From Novosphingobium sp. JCM 18896 (GTDB taxonomy: Bacteria; Pseudomonadota; Alphaproteobacteria; Sphingomonadales; Sphingomonadaceae): a stretch of DNA of 64,000 nt. Positions 42,375-51,496 of the stretch are shown piece by piece. The position numbers were made by a program, and so were the translations under genes. The stretch spans positions 91,435 through 155,434 of the forward strand of contig NZ_JAPCZF010000009.1 of the NCBI RefSeq assembly GCF_025938095.1, in the 5' to 3' direction. Every line of letters starts with the position of its first letter. Positions within the stretch are counted from its first letter, which is position 1. A model generated the notes under the pieces. The model was not told where the DNA came from. It ran no database searches and worked only from the letters and a program-made list of their open reading frames with translations.

Positions 42375-45300
42375 GTCGCCTTGCCACCCACATCGCAAAC
42401 CTGATCCGCGACAAGCTTTCCCAGTCTGCCGAGGGAGAGGTGAGGCTGATTTTTCACGGCCCGCCGATGGAGGTGATGGCAGGCGTCTTCGATACCCTCG
42501 TCTCAGGTGCCGAGCAGTCGGCCGTGCCGATCCTACTCCAGCTCCCTATGCTTCAGGCTGGCGAGGTAAATCCTGCCATCGGCGCGTCGGGACGATGTGA
42601 CGATACCCACCTCCTCAACTTGCGGAATTCTCCGCGTAAGCCGATCTTCCTGGCGCTCGTGCCTCCTGGTCAACACAGCATGCGCTCCGTCACCTCCACG
42701 ACAGACGAGTTCGGGGTCGCGGCGACTAGCAACGGCGGGAACGTGCCGTTCGAGGACTGGTGGGCAGATGGGTTTCTACAGGAGATAGTCAACGTCGGCA
42801 TAACGAATGCCGGCATATCCGATCCGGTACAACGGGAAGAAGCCCGCGACCTCTTGTCGCGATCGGCGTCGGCCGCGGATGAAATGGACGAGGATCGGAC
42901 GCAGCGCCTGGCTGCCTGGAAAACGATTTCACGACTATTCTCGATTGAGCCAGGCCGAGAAGGTCTTTCCGGCACGCAACTGCTGAGCCTGGCATGTGGC
43001 ATGCCACCAATGCGGGATGGCTCGCTGTCGGCCAAGGAGCAGGCAGCAATCCTGGAGAAGGTTGCTGACGCAATGGCGGATGGCTTTGGCCCAGGCATCC
43101 GGAGGGCCCAGGAGAGCGCTTCCGACGAGGACAGTCGCCATCTCGATGCCTTTCTAGGCCACTTGAAGGACGGCGGGATACTTCCGACGGCCTTCGAGCG
43201 CGCGACGCCTGCGTACTACGCTTCAAGCGGCGGCTTAGAGCTTGAATGCGCGCAAAACTGGTGGCGAGCTTTGACCGTCGAGAAATGGTCCGAACTGCTG
43301 ACGGAAGATGCAGCGGCGCAGGGCGACATCAAGATGGGTTGCTCGAATGGCCTAATCCCGGTCGCGAAGGGCATGCCGTTCATCGTGGAATCCAGCGTGG
43401 CCTTGACGTTCGAGGCCGTCGGTCCGGATGCCGTTGCTACAGTTGTTTCCATTGAGCGCGGAAAGGGCAACAACGTTGGGAACGTAATTGCAGGCGAGAA
43501 GCCGGAGAGCGTCTTCGTCGATCAAGCTCCTCCATCGCACAAGTCGCCGATCCGCTATTCGGCTTCCGCGGAGAACTTCAAGCCCGGCGCCGTGAAGGTC
43601 ATTTCCCTCGCGACATGGCAACCAGGCATCGTGGTCGCGTGCCGACTAGCCCGCAAAATGGCGCCGCCGAAGAAGCCTTCGCGGGCCCCCAAGGGCTCGC
43701 CGGCATTGGAGACGAGTCTTACCGTTCCAGGTGGCGGTCGCTACGAATTGTTGGTGCTCACCTCCCCCGGCGTTGAGGTCGATCCAGTCGCCTTTGGGGT
43801 TTCCGACGAGGTCCATGATCGTCCAGACGGACGCCAAGAGCTGGACGTGCGCGCTATCCGCGAGGGCTTCCACCAAGTCGAGGTCGAAGCCGATACCAAC
43901 TACCAAGTCGACATTAGCTTCACGAAGTCGCTCCCGGACGGATCTGTCTCCGCGGAGACTTGTCGCGTTTTCCTTGTGGTCGAGGAAGTCGTCGAGCAAG
44001 GTTGCCGCAGTGAATTCGAGCGACTGATTAGGGCGAACAGACGAGTTATCGAGCCTTCCGAGGCGAAGCCGGTCGTCCAGTTGAATCGAAGTGCGCGCGC
44101 TTCCAGCTTGCAAGATTGGATGTTGTCGGAAGACGCCGTGCCGCGGTCATATCTCCCGATTGTCCTCGCGGACGACTACGTCGACGCCTGGGTGCAGCCT
44201 GCCTGGGGGGTAGGGACCGGGCCGATCTTCTCTCAAGGGCGCTTCTTGCAAGACCCGCGCCCCCATGCATCGGAGTTCGCACCGCCCGACGGGTTCATCG
44301 AGGCGCGCCAGGCGATCGCGGCGCGCGTTCGCGGCATCGGCGACCAAACGGGCCTCGTCGAGGCGGCGGAGTTGGGGAAGTGGCTTTCCACCGACGACGA
44401 ATTCCGGACGCTGGTCGAGCGGTACCTCGATGCCTACCAGGCTTGGCTCGCATCAGATCCGGACGTCGCATGCTGGGTTGATGTCGCAGTCGTCACCTCG
44501 CTTGAGGATGACCGCAAGACGATCTCGCGTGTCCCCGACGCGATCCTGTTGTCGCCCTTGCATCCATTGAGGATGGCTTGGCATGCCGTCGCGCAGAGCG
44601 TGCTGCTAGAAGCGGACGAGGGCGGCAACCCATGTCCCGCCGTTAGCGTGCTCGATCCCGATTGCATCCCCGACCTGTTGTCCCTCTCCCTTCGATCCCC
44701 CGGAGGCATCGAGAAGGTCGACTTCCTCGCCGTGGAGAATGGCACGGACTATTGGTCCGTCCTTTGGAATGGTGATCGCCTCGGTCGCCTTCCCCAACGG
44801 TCCAGGCTTGCTCCGTTCGGCGAGGCATTCGGAATTTCAGTAGGCGGGATTTCGGTTGGATTCAGCGCAGCGCAGGTCGCTAGGTCATTAGATGACGTCT
44901 CGGGCTTGCTATCTGCGAAGACATCCATCGGCGTAGTCGTTTCGAGTGCTGGCGGCACAACTGACGCTTGTAACGAGGGCCTTTTGACGTGGTGCTCCGA
45001 GCGGTACCGCGAACAAACGACGCGAGCGACAAGGCAGGCCGCCGGCCGCAGGTTCGTCGATATCTATGATCATCGGGACAGTCTTTCGCGGCCGGACGAC
45101 GCAACGATCGCGAACTTGACCGAGGATACTAGGAACAGTGTTCGGTGGTTCGAGGGCCAGCCGCCGAATGCCAGGCCCGACCTTGGTATCATCGCTCAAC
45201 TTGACATGTCGGAGCCGAGCGCCGCAGAGGTTTCCGGAAGATCGCCGCTTGGCCTTGGCGGATTGCTCCGCCACCGCGTGCGGAGGCAGCTACCAGGAGC

Positions 45301-47836
45301 GTTTCTCAGCGAAACGCGTCAATCATCCTTGTCCACCGCGTCCGGCGACGTGCTGGCCGACAAGGTCGCTACTTGCGTGGCCACGGTTGAAAGCCTGGGC
45401 GAGCGCCGGACGGGGCTGCGGTTTGCGCCGAACGTAAACGTCGTCAGGGACATGCTGGAAACGCGAAAGACGGACTTCGTCGCGGCTTCCTCCTCGGCGA
45501 TCGACCCGGCCTGCTTCCTAGGGGGATGGCTAGAGGGCGCGTATCTTTGGGACTACGACATGCCATCGTATTCCCATCGAGCCGGCGACACTAACGGCTA
45601 CTACCTCTTGTCGAAGGTCAAGGATGCCGACCGAGAGGCGCTGTCTAAGGCACTGTCCAAGTTGCCTGGCTGCGCGGCAATCGACTCCTCCAAGATCCAA
45701 GATGTTTTGCTGGAAATAGCTCGACGAGGCATTCCTACAATTCGCGGCCTGGCTGGCGATAACACTGGGGCGACAGGCGATCTTGGCCTCTTCGTCGCCG
45801 TGCGAATGCTGCAAGATCGGTTTCGCCTCTCGAACATAGGCGACAGTCTTGTCCCCGTGCTCGACGTCGATGGGGACGGGGTCTCGGCGTGCATCATCGT
45901 GCCCGTGGACCCATTCCGCGGCTATTTCTCCGACTTGGCCAAGTCGCTGGGCCACGAGCGAAAGGACGCATCGCTCTCGCGGCCGGACCTCCTTGTCGTC
46001 GGCATGAAGGCCACGAATGGCGGTGTCCGTGTCCATCTAACGCCGGTCGAGGTAAAATGCCGGCCCGGATCCGTATTTCCTGCCGCCGAGATCAACGACG
46101 CCTTGGAGCAGGCCCGGACTTTTTCGCGATTGTTGTCGAGCATGTTACCGCATGAAGGGCAGCCGGTCGCATGGACGCTGGGCTTTCAACATCTGTTGCT
46201 GTCGATCATCGGCTTCGGGATGCGCGTGTATAGCCAGCACCCCGACATCCAAGGCAAGGAGACGCATTGGTCGGTGTTGCACGAGCAGGTCGCGGCCGCG
46301 ATCCTCGATCCCAAGCCATGCGTCTCGATTGACCAACGCGGGCGACTTATCATCGTCGACGACAGCGCCCGCAGTGGCGTCCGGGATCGCGATGGCGACG
46401 GGTTCGACGAGACGATAACGATCGGAAGTGCTGACGGTGGCCAAATCGTGTCCGGTAATCCCTTGGAGTTCTATGAGGGCGTCCGCGCGCGCGTAGGACA
46501 TTGGGACTTGTTCCCCACGGGTGCCGAAGCGGTCACGCGATCGGTTGCGATCAGGTCCACGGACGAGGGCATCGCAGAGGTGGAAGAGGCGGCAATTCCG
46601 ACGGGGGCGGAGGCTGGCGTCGCGGATGCCGCAGTCGTCGACGCCGCGCAGGCAGTACCGATTGAGGTTGAAGCGCCCGCGGTCGCCCCAGATGCGTCGA
46701 CGGGGGTGATCTTGTCGATCGGCAGGACCGTCGACAGCTTCCAGCCGGCCGACCTGTCGCTCAACATTTCCGACACTCGGCTAAACCAGTTGAACATGGG
46801 AGTCGTCGGCGATCTCGGTACCGGCAAGACGCAGCTCCTGAAGTCGTTAATCCTCCAGATCAGCGATTCCACCGCCGGCAACCGCGGCATCAAGCCGCGC
46901 TTCCTGATCTTCGACTACAAGCGAGACTACAGCAGCCCGGACTTTGTGGAGGCGACGGGTGCGCGGGTCGTCCGGCCCTATCGTCTCCCACTGAACTTGT
47001 TTGACACGTCAGCGATGGGCGAGGCCGCGGCTCCTTGGTTGGATCGCTTCCGCTTCTTCGCGGACGTCCTCGACAAGATTTACTCCGGGATAGGGCCGGT
47101 CCAGCGCGACAAGCTCAAGAAGGCTGTTAAGGCGGCCTACGAGAGTTGCCTGCCGGGCCAGCAGCCGACGCTCTACGACGTGCATACGGCATATGGAGAA
47201 CTGCTCGACGGCAGGTCGGACTCCCCGATGGCGATTATCGATGACCTGGTCGACATGGAGGTGTTTGCCTCAAGTACCAGTGACACTATACCCTTCGACG
47301 AGTTCCTCGACGGTGTTGTGGTCGTATCCCTTGATGCCCTCGGTCAGGATGACCGGAGCAAGAACATGCTAGTCGCAGTGATGCTGAACATGTTCTACGA
47401 AAACATGCTGCGGACGCCGAAGCGACCGTTCATCGGCACCGAACCGCAGCTCCGTGCAGTCGATTCCTATCTGCTGGTGGACGAGGCAGACAATATTATG
47501 CGGTACGAATTCGACGTGCTGCGGAAGTTGCTGTTGCAAGGTCGCGAGTTCGGCACCGGAGTTATCCTCGCCTCGCAATACTTGCGGCATTTTAAGGTGA
47601 ATTCGACGGATTACCGCGAGCCGCTGCTGAGTTGGTTCATTCACAAGGTACCTAATGTGACGCCAGCTGAGTTGTCGGCGCTGGGCCTAACCGGCGGCTC
47701 AGCGGAGCTTGCCGAGCGCGTAAAGTCGCTTCAAGTCCACCAATGCCTTTACAAGTCCTTCGATGTCCCGGGCGAGGTGGTCCGCGGGCTACCGTTCTTC
47801 GAACTTGTTGCGCAGAGGAGCGCGAATGAGATATAG
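42371..47836 (+). CDS. Giant PD-(D/E)XK nuclease - HerA/FtsK-like ATPase fusion (DptH-like)
   Basis: 1821-aa effector of the cassette. The C-terminal 360 residues are a HerA/FtsK-type ATPase: Walker A GDLGTGKT at 1480-1487 and Walker B LLVDEAD with D1704-E1705, followed by an LLLQGREFGTGVILASQYLRHF sensor region. Upstream lies a textbook nuclease signature: P1205-D1206, then E1227-x-K1229 (LTPVEVK) on the next strand. The first 1100 residues are unknown, with beta-rich stretches around 430-560. Size and C-terminal ATPase match DndH/DptH-type restriction proteins. It probably translocates along DNA and cleaves unmodified molecules (inference). Confidence 0.75.
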   Translation: MSRLATHIANLIRDKLSQSAEGEVRLIFHGPPMEVMAGVFDTLVSGAEQSAVPILLQLPMLQAGEVNPAIGASGRCDDTHLLNLRNSPRKPIFLALVPPGQHSMRSVTSTTDEFGVAATSNGGNVPFEDWWADGFLQEIVNVGITNAGISDPVQREEARDLLSRSASAADEMDEDRTQRLAAWKTISRLFSIEPGREGLSGTQLLSLACGMPPMRDGSLSAKEQAAILEKVADAMADGFGPGIRRAQESASDEDSRHLDAFLGHLKDGGILPTAFERATPAYYASSGGLELECAQNWWRALTVEKWSELLTEDAAAQGDIKMGCSNGLIPVAKGMPFIVESSVALTFEAVGPDAVATVVSIERGKGNNVGNVIAGEKPESVFVDQAPPSHKSPIRYSASAENFKPGAVKVISLATWQPGIVVACRLARKMAPPKKPSRAPKGSPALETSLTVPGGGRYELLVLTSPGVEVDPVAFGVSDEVHDRPDGRQELDVRAIREGFHQVEVEADTNYQVDISFTKSLPDGSVSAETCRVFLVVEEVVEQGCRSEFERLIRANRRVIEPSEAKPVVQLNRSARASSLQDWMLSEDAVPRSYLPIVLADDYVDAWVQPAWGVGTGPIFSQGRFLQDPRPHASEFAPPDGFIEARQAIAARVRGIGDQTGLVEAAELGKWLSTDDEFRTLVERYLDAYQAWLASDPDVACWVDVAVVTSLEDDRKTISRVPDAILLSPLHPLRMAWHAVAQSVLLEADEGGNPCPAVSVLDPDCIPDLLSLSLRSPGGIEKVDFLAVENGTDYWSVLWNGDRLGRLPQRSRLAPFGEAFGISVGGISVGFSAAQVARSLDDVSGLLSAKTSIGVVVSSAGGTTDACNEGLLTWCSERYREQTTRATRQAAGRRFVDIYDHRDSLSRPDDATIANLTEDTRNSVRWFEGQPPNARPDLGIIAQLDMSEPSAAEVSGRSPLGLGGLLRHRVRRQLPGAFLSETRQSSLSTASGDVLADKVATCVATVESLGERRTGLRFAPNVNVVRDMLETRKTDFVAASSSAIDPACFLGGWLEGAYLWDYDMPSYSHRAGDTNGYYLLSKVKDADREALSKALSKLPGCAAIDSSKIQDVLLEIARRGIPTIRGLAGDNTGATGDLGLFVAVRMLQDRFRLSNIGDSLVPVLDVDGDGVSACIIVPVDPFRGYFSDLAKSLGHERKDASLSRPDLLVVGMKATNGGVRVHLTPVEVKCRPGSVFPAAEINDALEQARTFSRLLSSMLPHEGQPVAWTLGFQHLLLSIIGFGMRVYSQHPDIQGKETHWSVLHEQVAAAILDPKPCVSIDQRGRLIIVDDSARSGVRDRDGDGFDETITIGSADGGQIVSGNPLEFYEGVRARVGHWDLFPTGAEAVTRSVAIRSTDEGIAEVEEAAIPTGAEAGVADAAVVDAAQAVPIEVEAPAVAPDASTGVILSIGRTVDSFQPADLSLNISDTRLNQLNMGVVGDLGTGKTQLLKSLILQISDSTAGNRGIKPRFLIFDYKRDYSSPDFVEATGARVVRPYRLPLNLFDTSAMGEAAAPWLDRFRFFADVLDKIYSGIGPVQRDKLKKAVKAAYESCLPGQQPTLYDVHTAYGELLDGRSDSPMAIIDDLVDMEVFASSTSDTIPFDEFLDGVVVVSLDALGQDDRSKNMLVAVMLNMFYENMLRTPKRPFIGTEPQLRAVDSYLLVDEADNIMRYEFDVLRKLLLQGREFGTGVILASQYLRHFKVNSTDYREPLLSWFIHKVPNVTPAELSALGLTGGSAELAERVKSLQVHQCLYKSFDVPGEVVRGLPFFELVAQRSANEI

Positions 47837-47839
47837 GTA

Positions 47840-48268
47840 ATGGTCGATACCCTGACGCCTGCCCAGCGATCAGAACGAATGTCCCGAATCAGGTCGCGCG
47901 ATACCAAGCCAGAAGTCGCGTTGCGGAGGGAACTTCATCGCCTAGGATTTCGCTTTCGGCTCCATGGCAAGCACCTTGCCGGCAAACCCGATATCGTCCT
48001 GCCTAAGTACCGGACCGTAATCTTCGTGCATGGCTGCTTCTGGCATCGCCATCAGGGATGCAAGGTCGCAACGACGCCAAAGTCGAACACCGAGTTTTGG
48101 ATCGAAAAGTTCAATCGAAATGTCGAGCGCGATGGACGCAATCTCGAACAGCTTCGCAACGAGGGATGGAACGTGATCGTTGTTTGGGAGTGCGAAATCA
48201 ACACGCCGCCGAAGGCCGAGGCCAGAGCCAGATCGCTGGACGTGTATCTGCGAGGAATTGTAAGCTAG
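47840..48268 (+). CDS. vsr: Very short patch repair endonuclease Vsr
   Basis: 142-aa Vsr endonuclease, which nicks 5' of T in T:G mismatches created by deamination of 5-methylcytosine. The residues E25, D51, H64 and H69 fall at the same numbers as in the active site of E. coli Vsr (GKPDIVLPKY; HGCFWHRHQGC). It follows the giant gene by 3 bp. A Vsr beside a C5 methyltransferase is normal; here the two flank the restriction genes, which shows the whole cassette travels as one unit. In some such systems Vsr-like proteins also act as the restriction nuclease. Confidence 0.93.
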   Translation: MVDTLTPAQRSERMSRIRSRDTKPEVALRRELHRLGFRFRLHGKHLAGKPDIVLPKYRTVIFVHGCFWHRHQGCKVATTPKSNTEFWIEKFNRNVERDGRNLEQLRNEGWNVIVVWECEINTPPKAEARARSLDVYLRGIVS

Positions 48269-48464
48269 TGATTTCGCATATTCGGATTATGTCATTACGA
48301 TAAAGGAATTTCTAAAGAAGTATACTGAGATAGCCTCAGGGGAATTATGTCAATCATACTGAGCTTCCAAGAAAATATGAATTTGTCCGCCTATCCGGCT
48401 CATGATTGAGTTCGGCCGATACATCGAGTAATTTCTCTTATACGCCTTTAGTTCATTTCTGAAA

Positions 48465-49184
48465 TCAGTAGTACTCGTCTGTGACTGTAATGATAGGCTC
48501 GCCGCTATCGGCTTTTCTGGATGCTGCTATCGCTTCAGCAACCGCCTTGTACTTTGCACCAATTAAATCGGCCACGCTCGAATCTGGCTTGCAGCCCGCA
48601 TCAATTCGAGCCTTTCTGTTTCGAGCCTCGGTCATCTCCGCGACCGTGTCGTATGCTCTCAGGACATTGCTGCGCTCATTCCAGTTCCAGCCATTGTTGC
48701 TAACGGAAGTTTGCTCAATCACTACTTGAGCAATCCTTTTAGCGAATATCGCGGAATAGATCGCACCGTCAGTCAGCTCCGGACGATTTTCAAGAATCTC
48801 TAACATCTCAAGATAGGTTCTGGAGTTCTGATTTATGCGTTCGATCGCTAGGAAGCCTACCCCATAGACGTTGTCGGCATCGCAAATCGCGATTGCGGCG
48901 TTTCGATACGAGAGTATCCGCGCCACACTCGAAGTGACCTCCCGGATCACATCATTCTTTTCTTTCTTGGCTCGTGCGAGATCTTTCTCCCTGATCTCAT
49001 CCTGACGCTTCCATTCTTTCTGGGCCGCCCTTCCAGGCAACCACATTGCCAAGAACGCCGCCGCAACCGTGCCAATTGCCGACCAGGCTTCCCAGTTTAT
49101 CTTGAGCGCCCACAGAAATGCTAGGACGCTTACGCACGTGCTACCCAACTCAATCCCTCCAAAGAAGCCGCTAACTCGGCACAT
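48465..49184 (-). CDS. Hypothetical protein with N-terminal membrane segments
   Basis: 239-aa protein. The first 50 residues contain two hydrophobic helices (STCVSVLAFLWALKI and AIGTVAAAFLAMWLPG); then comes a charged helix (EWKRQDEIREKDLARAKKEK) and a cytoplasmic helical domain. Family unknown; the design is like membrane-anchored effectors in defence islands, but nothing catalytic is visible. The ribosome site is weak, so a start further in is possible. DNA here is AT-richer than its surroundings. Confidence 0.6.
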   Translation of the reverse strand: MCRVSGFFGGIELGSTCVSVLAFLWALKINWEAWSAIGTVAAAFLAMWLPGRAAQKEWKRQDEIREKDLARAKKEKNDVIREVTSSVARILSYRNAAIAICDADNVYGVGFLAIERINQNSRTYLEMLEILENRPELTDGAIYSAIFAKRIAQVVIEQTSVSNNGWNWNERSNVLRAYDTVAEMTEARNRKARIDAGCKPDSSVADLIGAKYKAVAEAIAASRKADSGEPIITVTDEYY

Positions 49185-49290
49185 AACATAAGTACAAAGC
49201 GCCAGCTATCGGCTCCATCGTACCAGAGTGACGGAACAATCAGTCGCTCTTGAAAAATATGAGTTCATTAATATCTAGAAATATTGAACG

Positions 49291-49872
49291 CTACTTATCA
49301 ATGTCGCGTCCTTGCAGCGTCGTCAAAACATCCATCATGCGATCCAAGCAATCATTCTTCTGCTTAACGTCCTCGCGAGCAGGTGATGGCATGGTGTTCA
49401 ACTGTCTATTCAGTGCAATTAGATCTTCATCAGACAGCTCTTCAAACTGGCTACGGTATTTCTCAACGCCCTCGCTCCAAATAGGCGAGTTCCAATCCGT
49501 ACAGTCATCAGTGTCGATGCTCATAAAGCCCTGAACTTTATCGGGGCCAACCACCTTTTGCTGAAACAAGATAGCGGTCTGCGTGATGAGGGATGCGCGC
49601 GCTGTAGCTGATAGGCCCTTCTCGGGCGAAAGTGGCTCGAGTCTTGCCCAATGCCCGGATGGCATCGTCACGGGAGACTGAAATGGAATTTTTTTGAGCA
49701 GAGGCTCCGGTTTGTCCGCATCGGTGGCCGCCGCGCTAGCAGGCGTCATTTCTGGTCCACTCGGGGCTGGTGGTGGATTTGAGCACTGCCATACAGCCAC
49801 CGCGAGGCTCGCAACAGCGAGCGAGGTGCCAATCCACCATCGCCGTTTCTCGATTTGTGCCTTCGTCGGCAT
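49291..49872 (-). CDS. Hypothetical exported or membrane-anchored protein
   Basis: 193-aa protein with a basic N-terminus and one hydrophobic segment (WWIGTSLAVASLAVAVWQC), then a Pro/Ala-rich linker and an acidic soluble domain (SIDTDDCTDWNSPIWSEGVE). The Cys after the hydrophobic stretch could be a lipobox, but the match is poor. Function unknown. It lies between the other unknown gene and the dGTPase gene, transcribed in the same direction with gaps of 106 and 253 bp; no gene is seen in 49873-50125. Confidence 0.55.
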   Translation of the reverse strand: MPTKAQIEKRRWWIGTSLAVASLAVAVWQCSNPPPAPSGPEMTPASAAATDADKPEPLLKKIPFQSPVTMPSGHWARLEPLSPEKGLSATARASLITQTAILFQQKVVGPDKVQGFMSIDTDDCTDWNSPIWSEGVEKYRSQFEELSDEDLIALNRQLNTMPSPAREDVKQKNDCLDRMMDVLTTLQGRDIDK

Positions 49873-50125
49873 CGCCCGCCCCCTGATGATGCCTAAGTGT
49901 CCCGCACGTAACTCAGCGGCTGTCCGAAATCAATGAATGCCCGTCTTTGATAAATCCCGGATCCCAAGTCCACAAATTCTGATCCGAAGTCTCGCCGCTT
50001 GTGGACGGCATTCCCACGACGTGCGGTCAGCCTAACTCGCATCCTGCCACTAATTGGCAAGTTGGATTTGTCCTGATTTGGTGGACGCGTCAATCGCGGG
50101 TATCTGCGATATAGGAAATGTCCCA

Positions 50126-51472
50126 TTACAGGCGGTCGAACACGGAGCCTAGGCGGGGCGAGAAGAGCCGTTCGTATGTGCGGAGGAGGTGATTGTCGGT
50201 CATCCCGCTCACGTAGTCGCATATTACGCGTGCAGGCTTCTCACCGCTATCAAGCTTGGCGTAGATGTCCGTCGGCAGGAAGCTCTTTGGATCCGATTTC
50301 ATCACCTCGAAAACTGCGATCACCATCATCTGTCCCTTGAGTTCTAGGTGCTGCACGCTTGGGCTTCGAATGACCATTTCGTAGATGAAGTCCTTCATCG
50401 CATCGACAAAGGTTTTGACCGGTCCGGGCAGGCCGGCCCGATAGCGCAAGCGAGGCTCCTCGAACTCGGTATGCTCGTCAAATCGGACGGACGGAATGAT
50501 GTAGTTCAGCACCCGGTTTATCTGGTGTTTGCGGCGGTCGCCGCCACCGAACAGCCTTTCTACAAAACCTTCGTAGACGTCGTTGCCGTACTCCCCCCAC
50601 GCAGCATATTGGACAGCTAGGTAGTCGAGTATTCCTTTGCATTTGTCGGGCGGTACATGACGGCGAAAATCGTTAGGCTCGATAAGCCTTAGCGCCAGCG
50701 CATCCTCAAGGTCGTGGACCCCGTAACTGATGTCGTCGGCGAGGTCCATGATGCTGCAAGCGAGCGACTTGTGCTGCGCCCTGTGATGCTTGCCCTTCTT
50801 CGCCTCGAAGCCTTGGAACAGGTCCCGATCGCCTCGCGACAGAGGCTGTAGGATCCAGTCGACCACATCGTCTTCGGTGCCCAAGTAGCACTTTGGCGGC
50901 TTCGATGCTTCGCGGTCCAGCAGAGGTGTCCCGCTGGTCTCCTCAAGCATCTTCGGCTTGATGGCAGGGTTCGCAGCGAGATCGTATGCAATGGGGTACT
51001 TGAGGACGCCCATCATCGTCTCGCGTGTCAGGTTCGAACCCGCCTCTCTCGAAAATTTCTCGAGCCGCGAAAGGATGCGCAAGGTCTGCCCATTGCCCTC
51101 GAAACCGCCGTCGGCGCGCATGCAATAATTCAGCGCAACTTCCCCGCCGTGTCCGAACGGGGGGTGGCCGAGATCGTGCGTACAGGCGATAGCTTGGATG
51201 AGGCTGTGCTCAGGCAGGCTGGCGAGGGCGGGATGGTCTGGATAGTTGAAGCGCAACTGCTTCACGATGCCTCCCGCGATCTGGGCGACTTCAAGCGAAT
51301 GCGTCAGCCGCGTCCGATAGAAATCGCTGTCCCCGAGATTGAGGATTTGCGTCTTGCCCTGGAGCCGGCGGAAAGACGCCGAGTGGACGACACGACCGTA
51401 ATCAATGTCGCCCTCCGAACGGGCATCGTAGGGCTTCCTGGTTTCGGGCGTTCTGCGCTCTAGCCAACTCAT
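50126..51472 (-). CDS. dgt: dGTP triphosphohydrolase-like HD protein
   Basis: 448-aa deoxynucleotide triphosphohydrolase. The HD-domain metal ligands are visible as RLTHSLEVAQIA, ACTHDLGHPPFGHGGE and DLADDISYGVHDLEDAL. Such enzymes cleave dGTP to deoxyguanosine and triphosphate. Chromosomal copies balance nucleotide pools; plasmid or island copies can act in phage defence by draining dNTPs. Being inside the integrated island next to a restriction cassette favours the defence role, without proving it. Confidence 0.9.
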   Translation of the reverse strand: MSWLERRTPETRKPYDARSEGDIDYGRVVHSASFRRLQGKTQILNLGDSDFYRTRLTHSLEVAQIAGGIVKQLRFNYPDHPALASLPEHSLIQAIACTHDLGHPPFGHGGEVALNYCMRADGGFEGNGQTLRILSRLEKFSREAGSNLTRETMMGVLKYPIAYDLAANPAIKPKMLEETSGTPLLDREASKPPKCYLGTEDDVVDWILQPLSRGDRDLFQGFEAKKGKHHRAQHKSLACSIMDLADDISYGVHDLEDALALRLIEPNDFRRHVPPDKCKGILDYLAVQYAAWGEYGNDVYEGFVERLFGGGDRRKHQINRVLNYIIPSVRFDEHTEFEEPRLRYRAGLPGPVKTFVDAMKDFIYEMVIRSPSVQHLELKGQMMVIAVFEVMKSDPKSFLPTDIYAKLDSGEKPARVICDYVSGMTDNHLLRTYERLFSPRLGSVFDRL

Positions 51473-51496
51473 TATCGTCCCCGATCTGCCGCCGTG

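Noticed and set aside
37297..48268. Assignment of the cassette to BREX or DISARM
   Set aside because: No PglZ phosphatase, no BrxL/Lon, no DUF1998 or phospholipase-D protein is visible; only the methyltransferase and large ATPase are loosely similar.
37297..48268. Assignment to a complete Dnd phosphorothioation system
   Set aside because: No DndB, DndC, DndD or DndE genes are present. The PP-loop gene at 24304 is outside the island and lacks clear DndC context.
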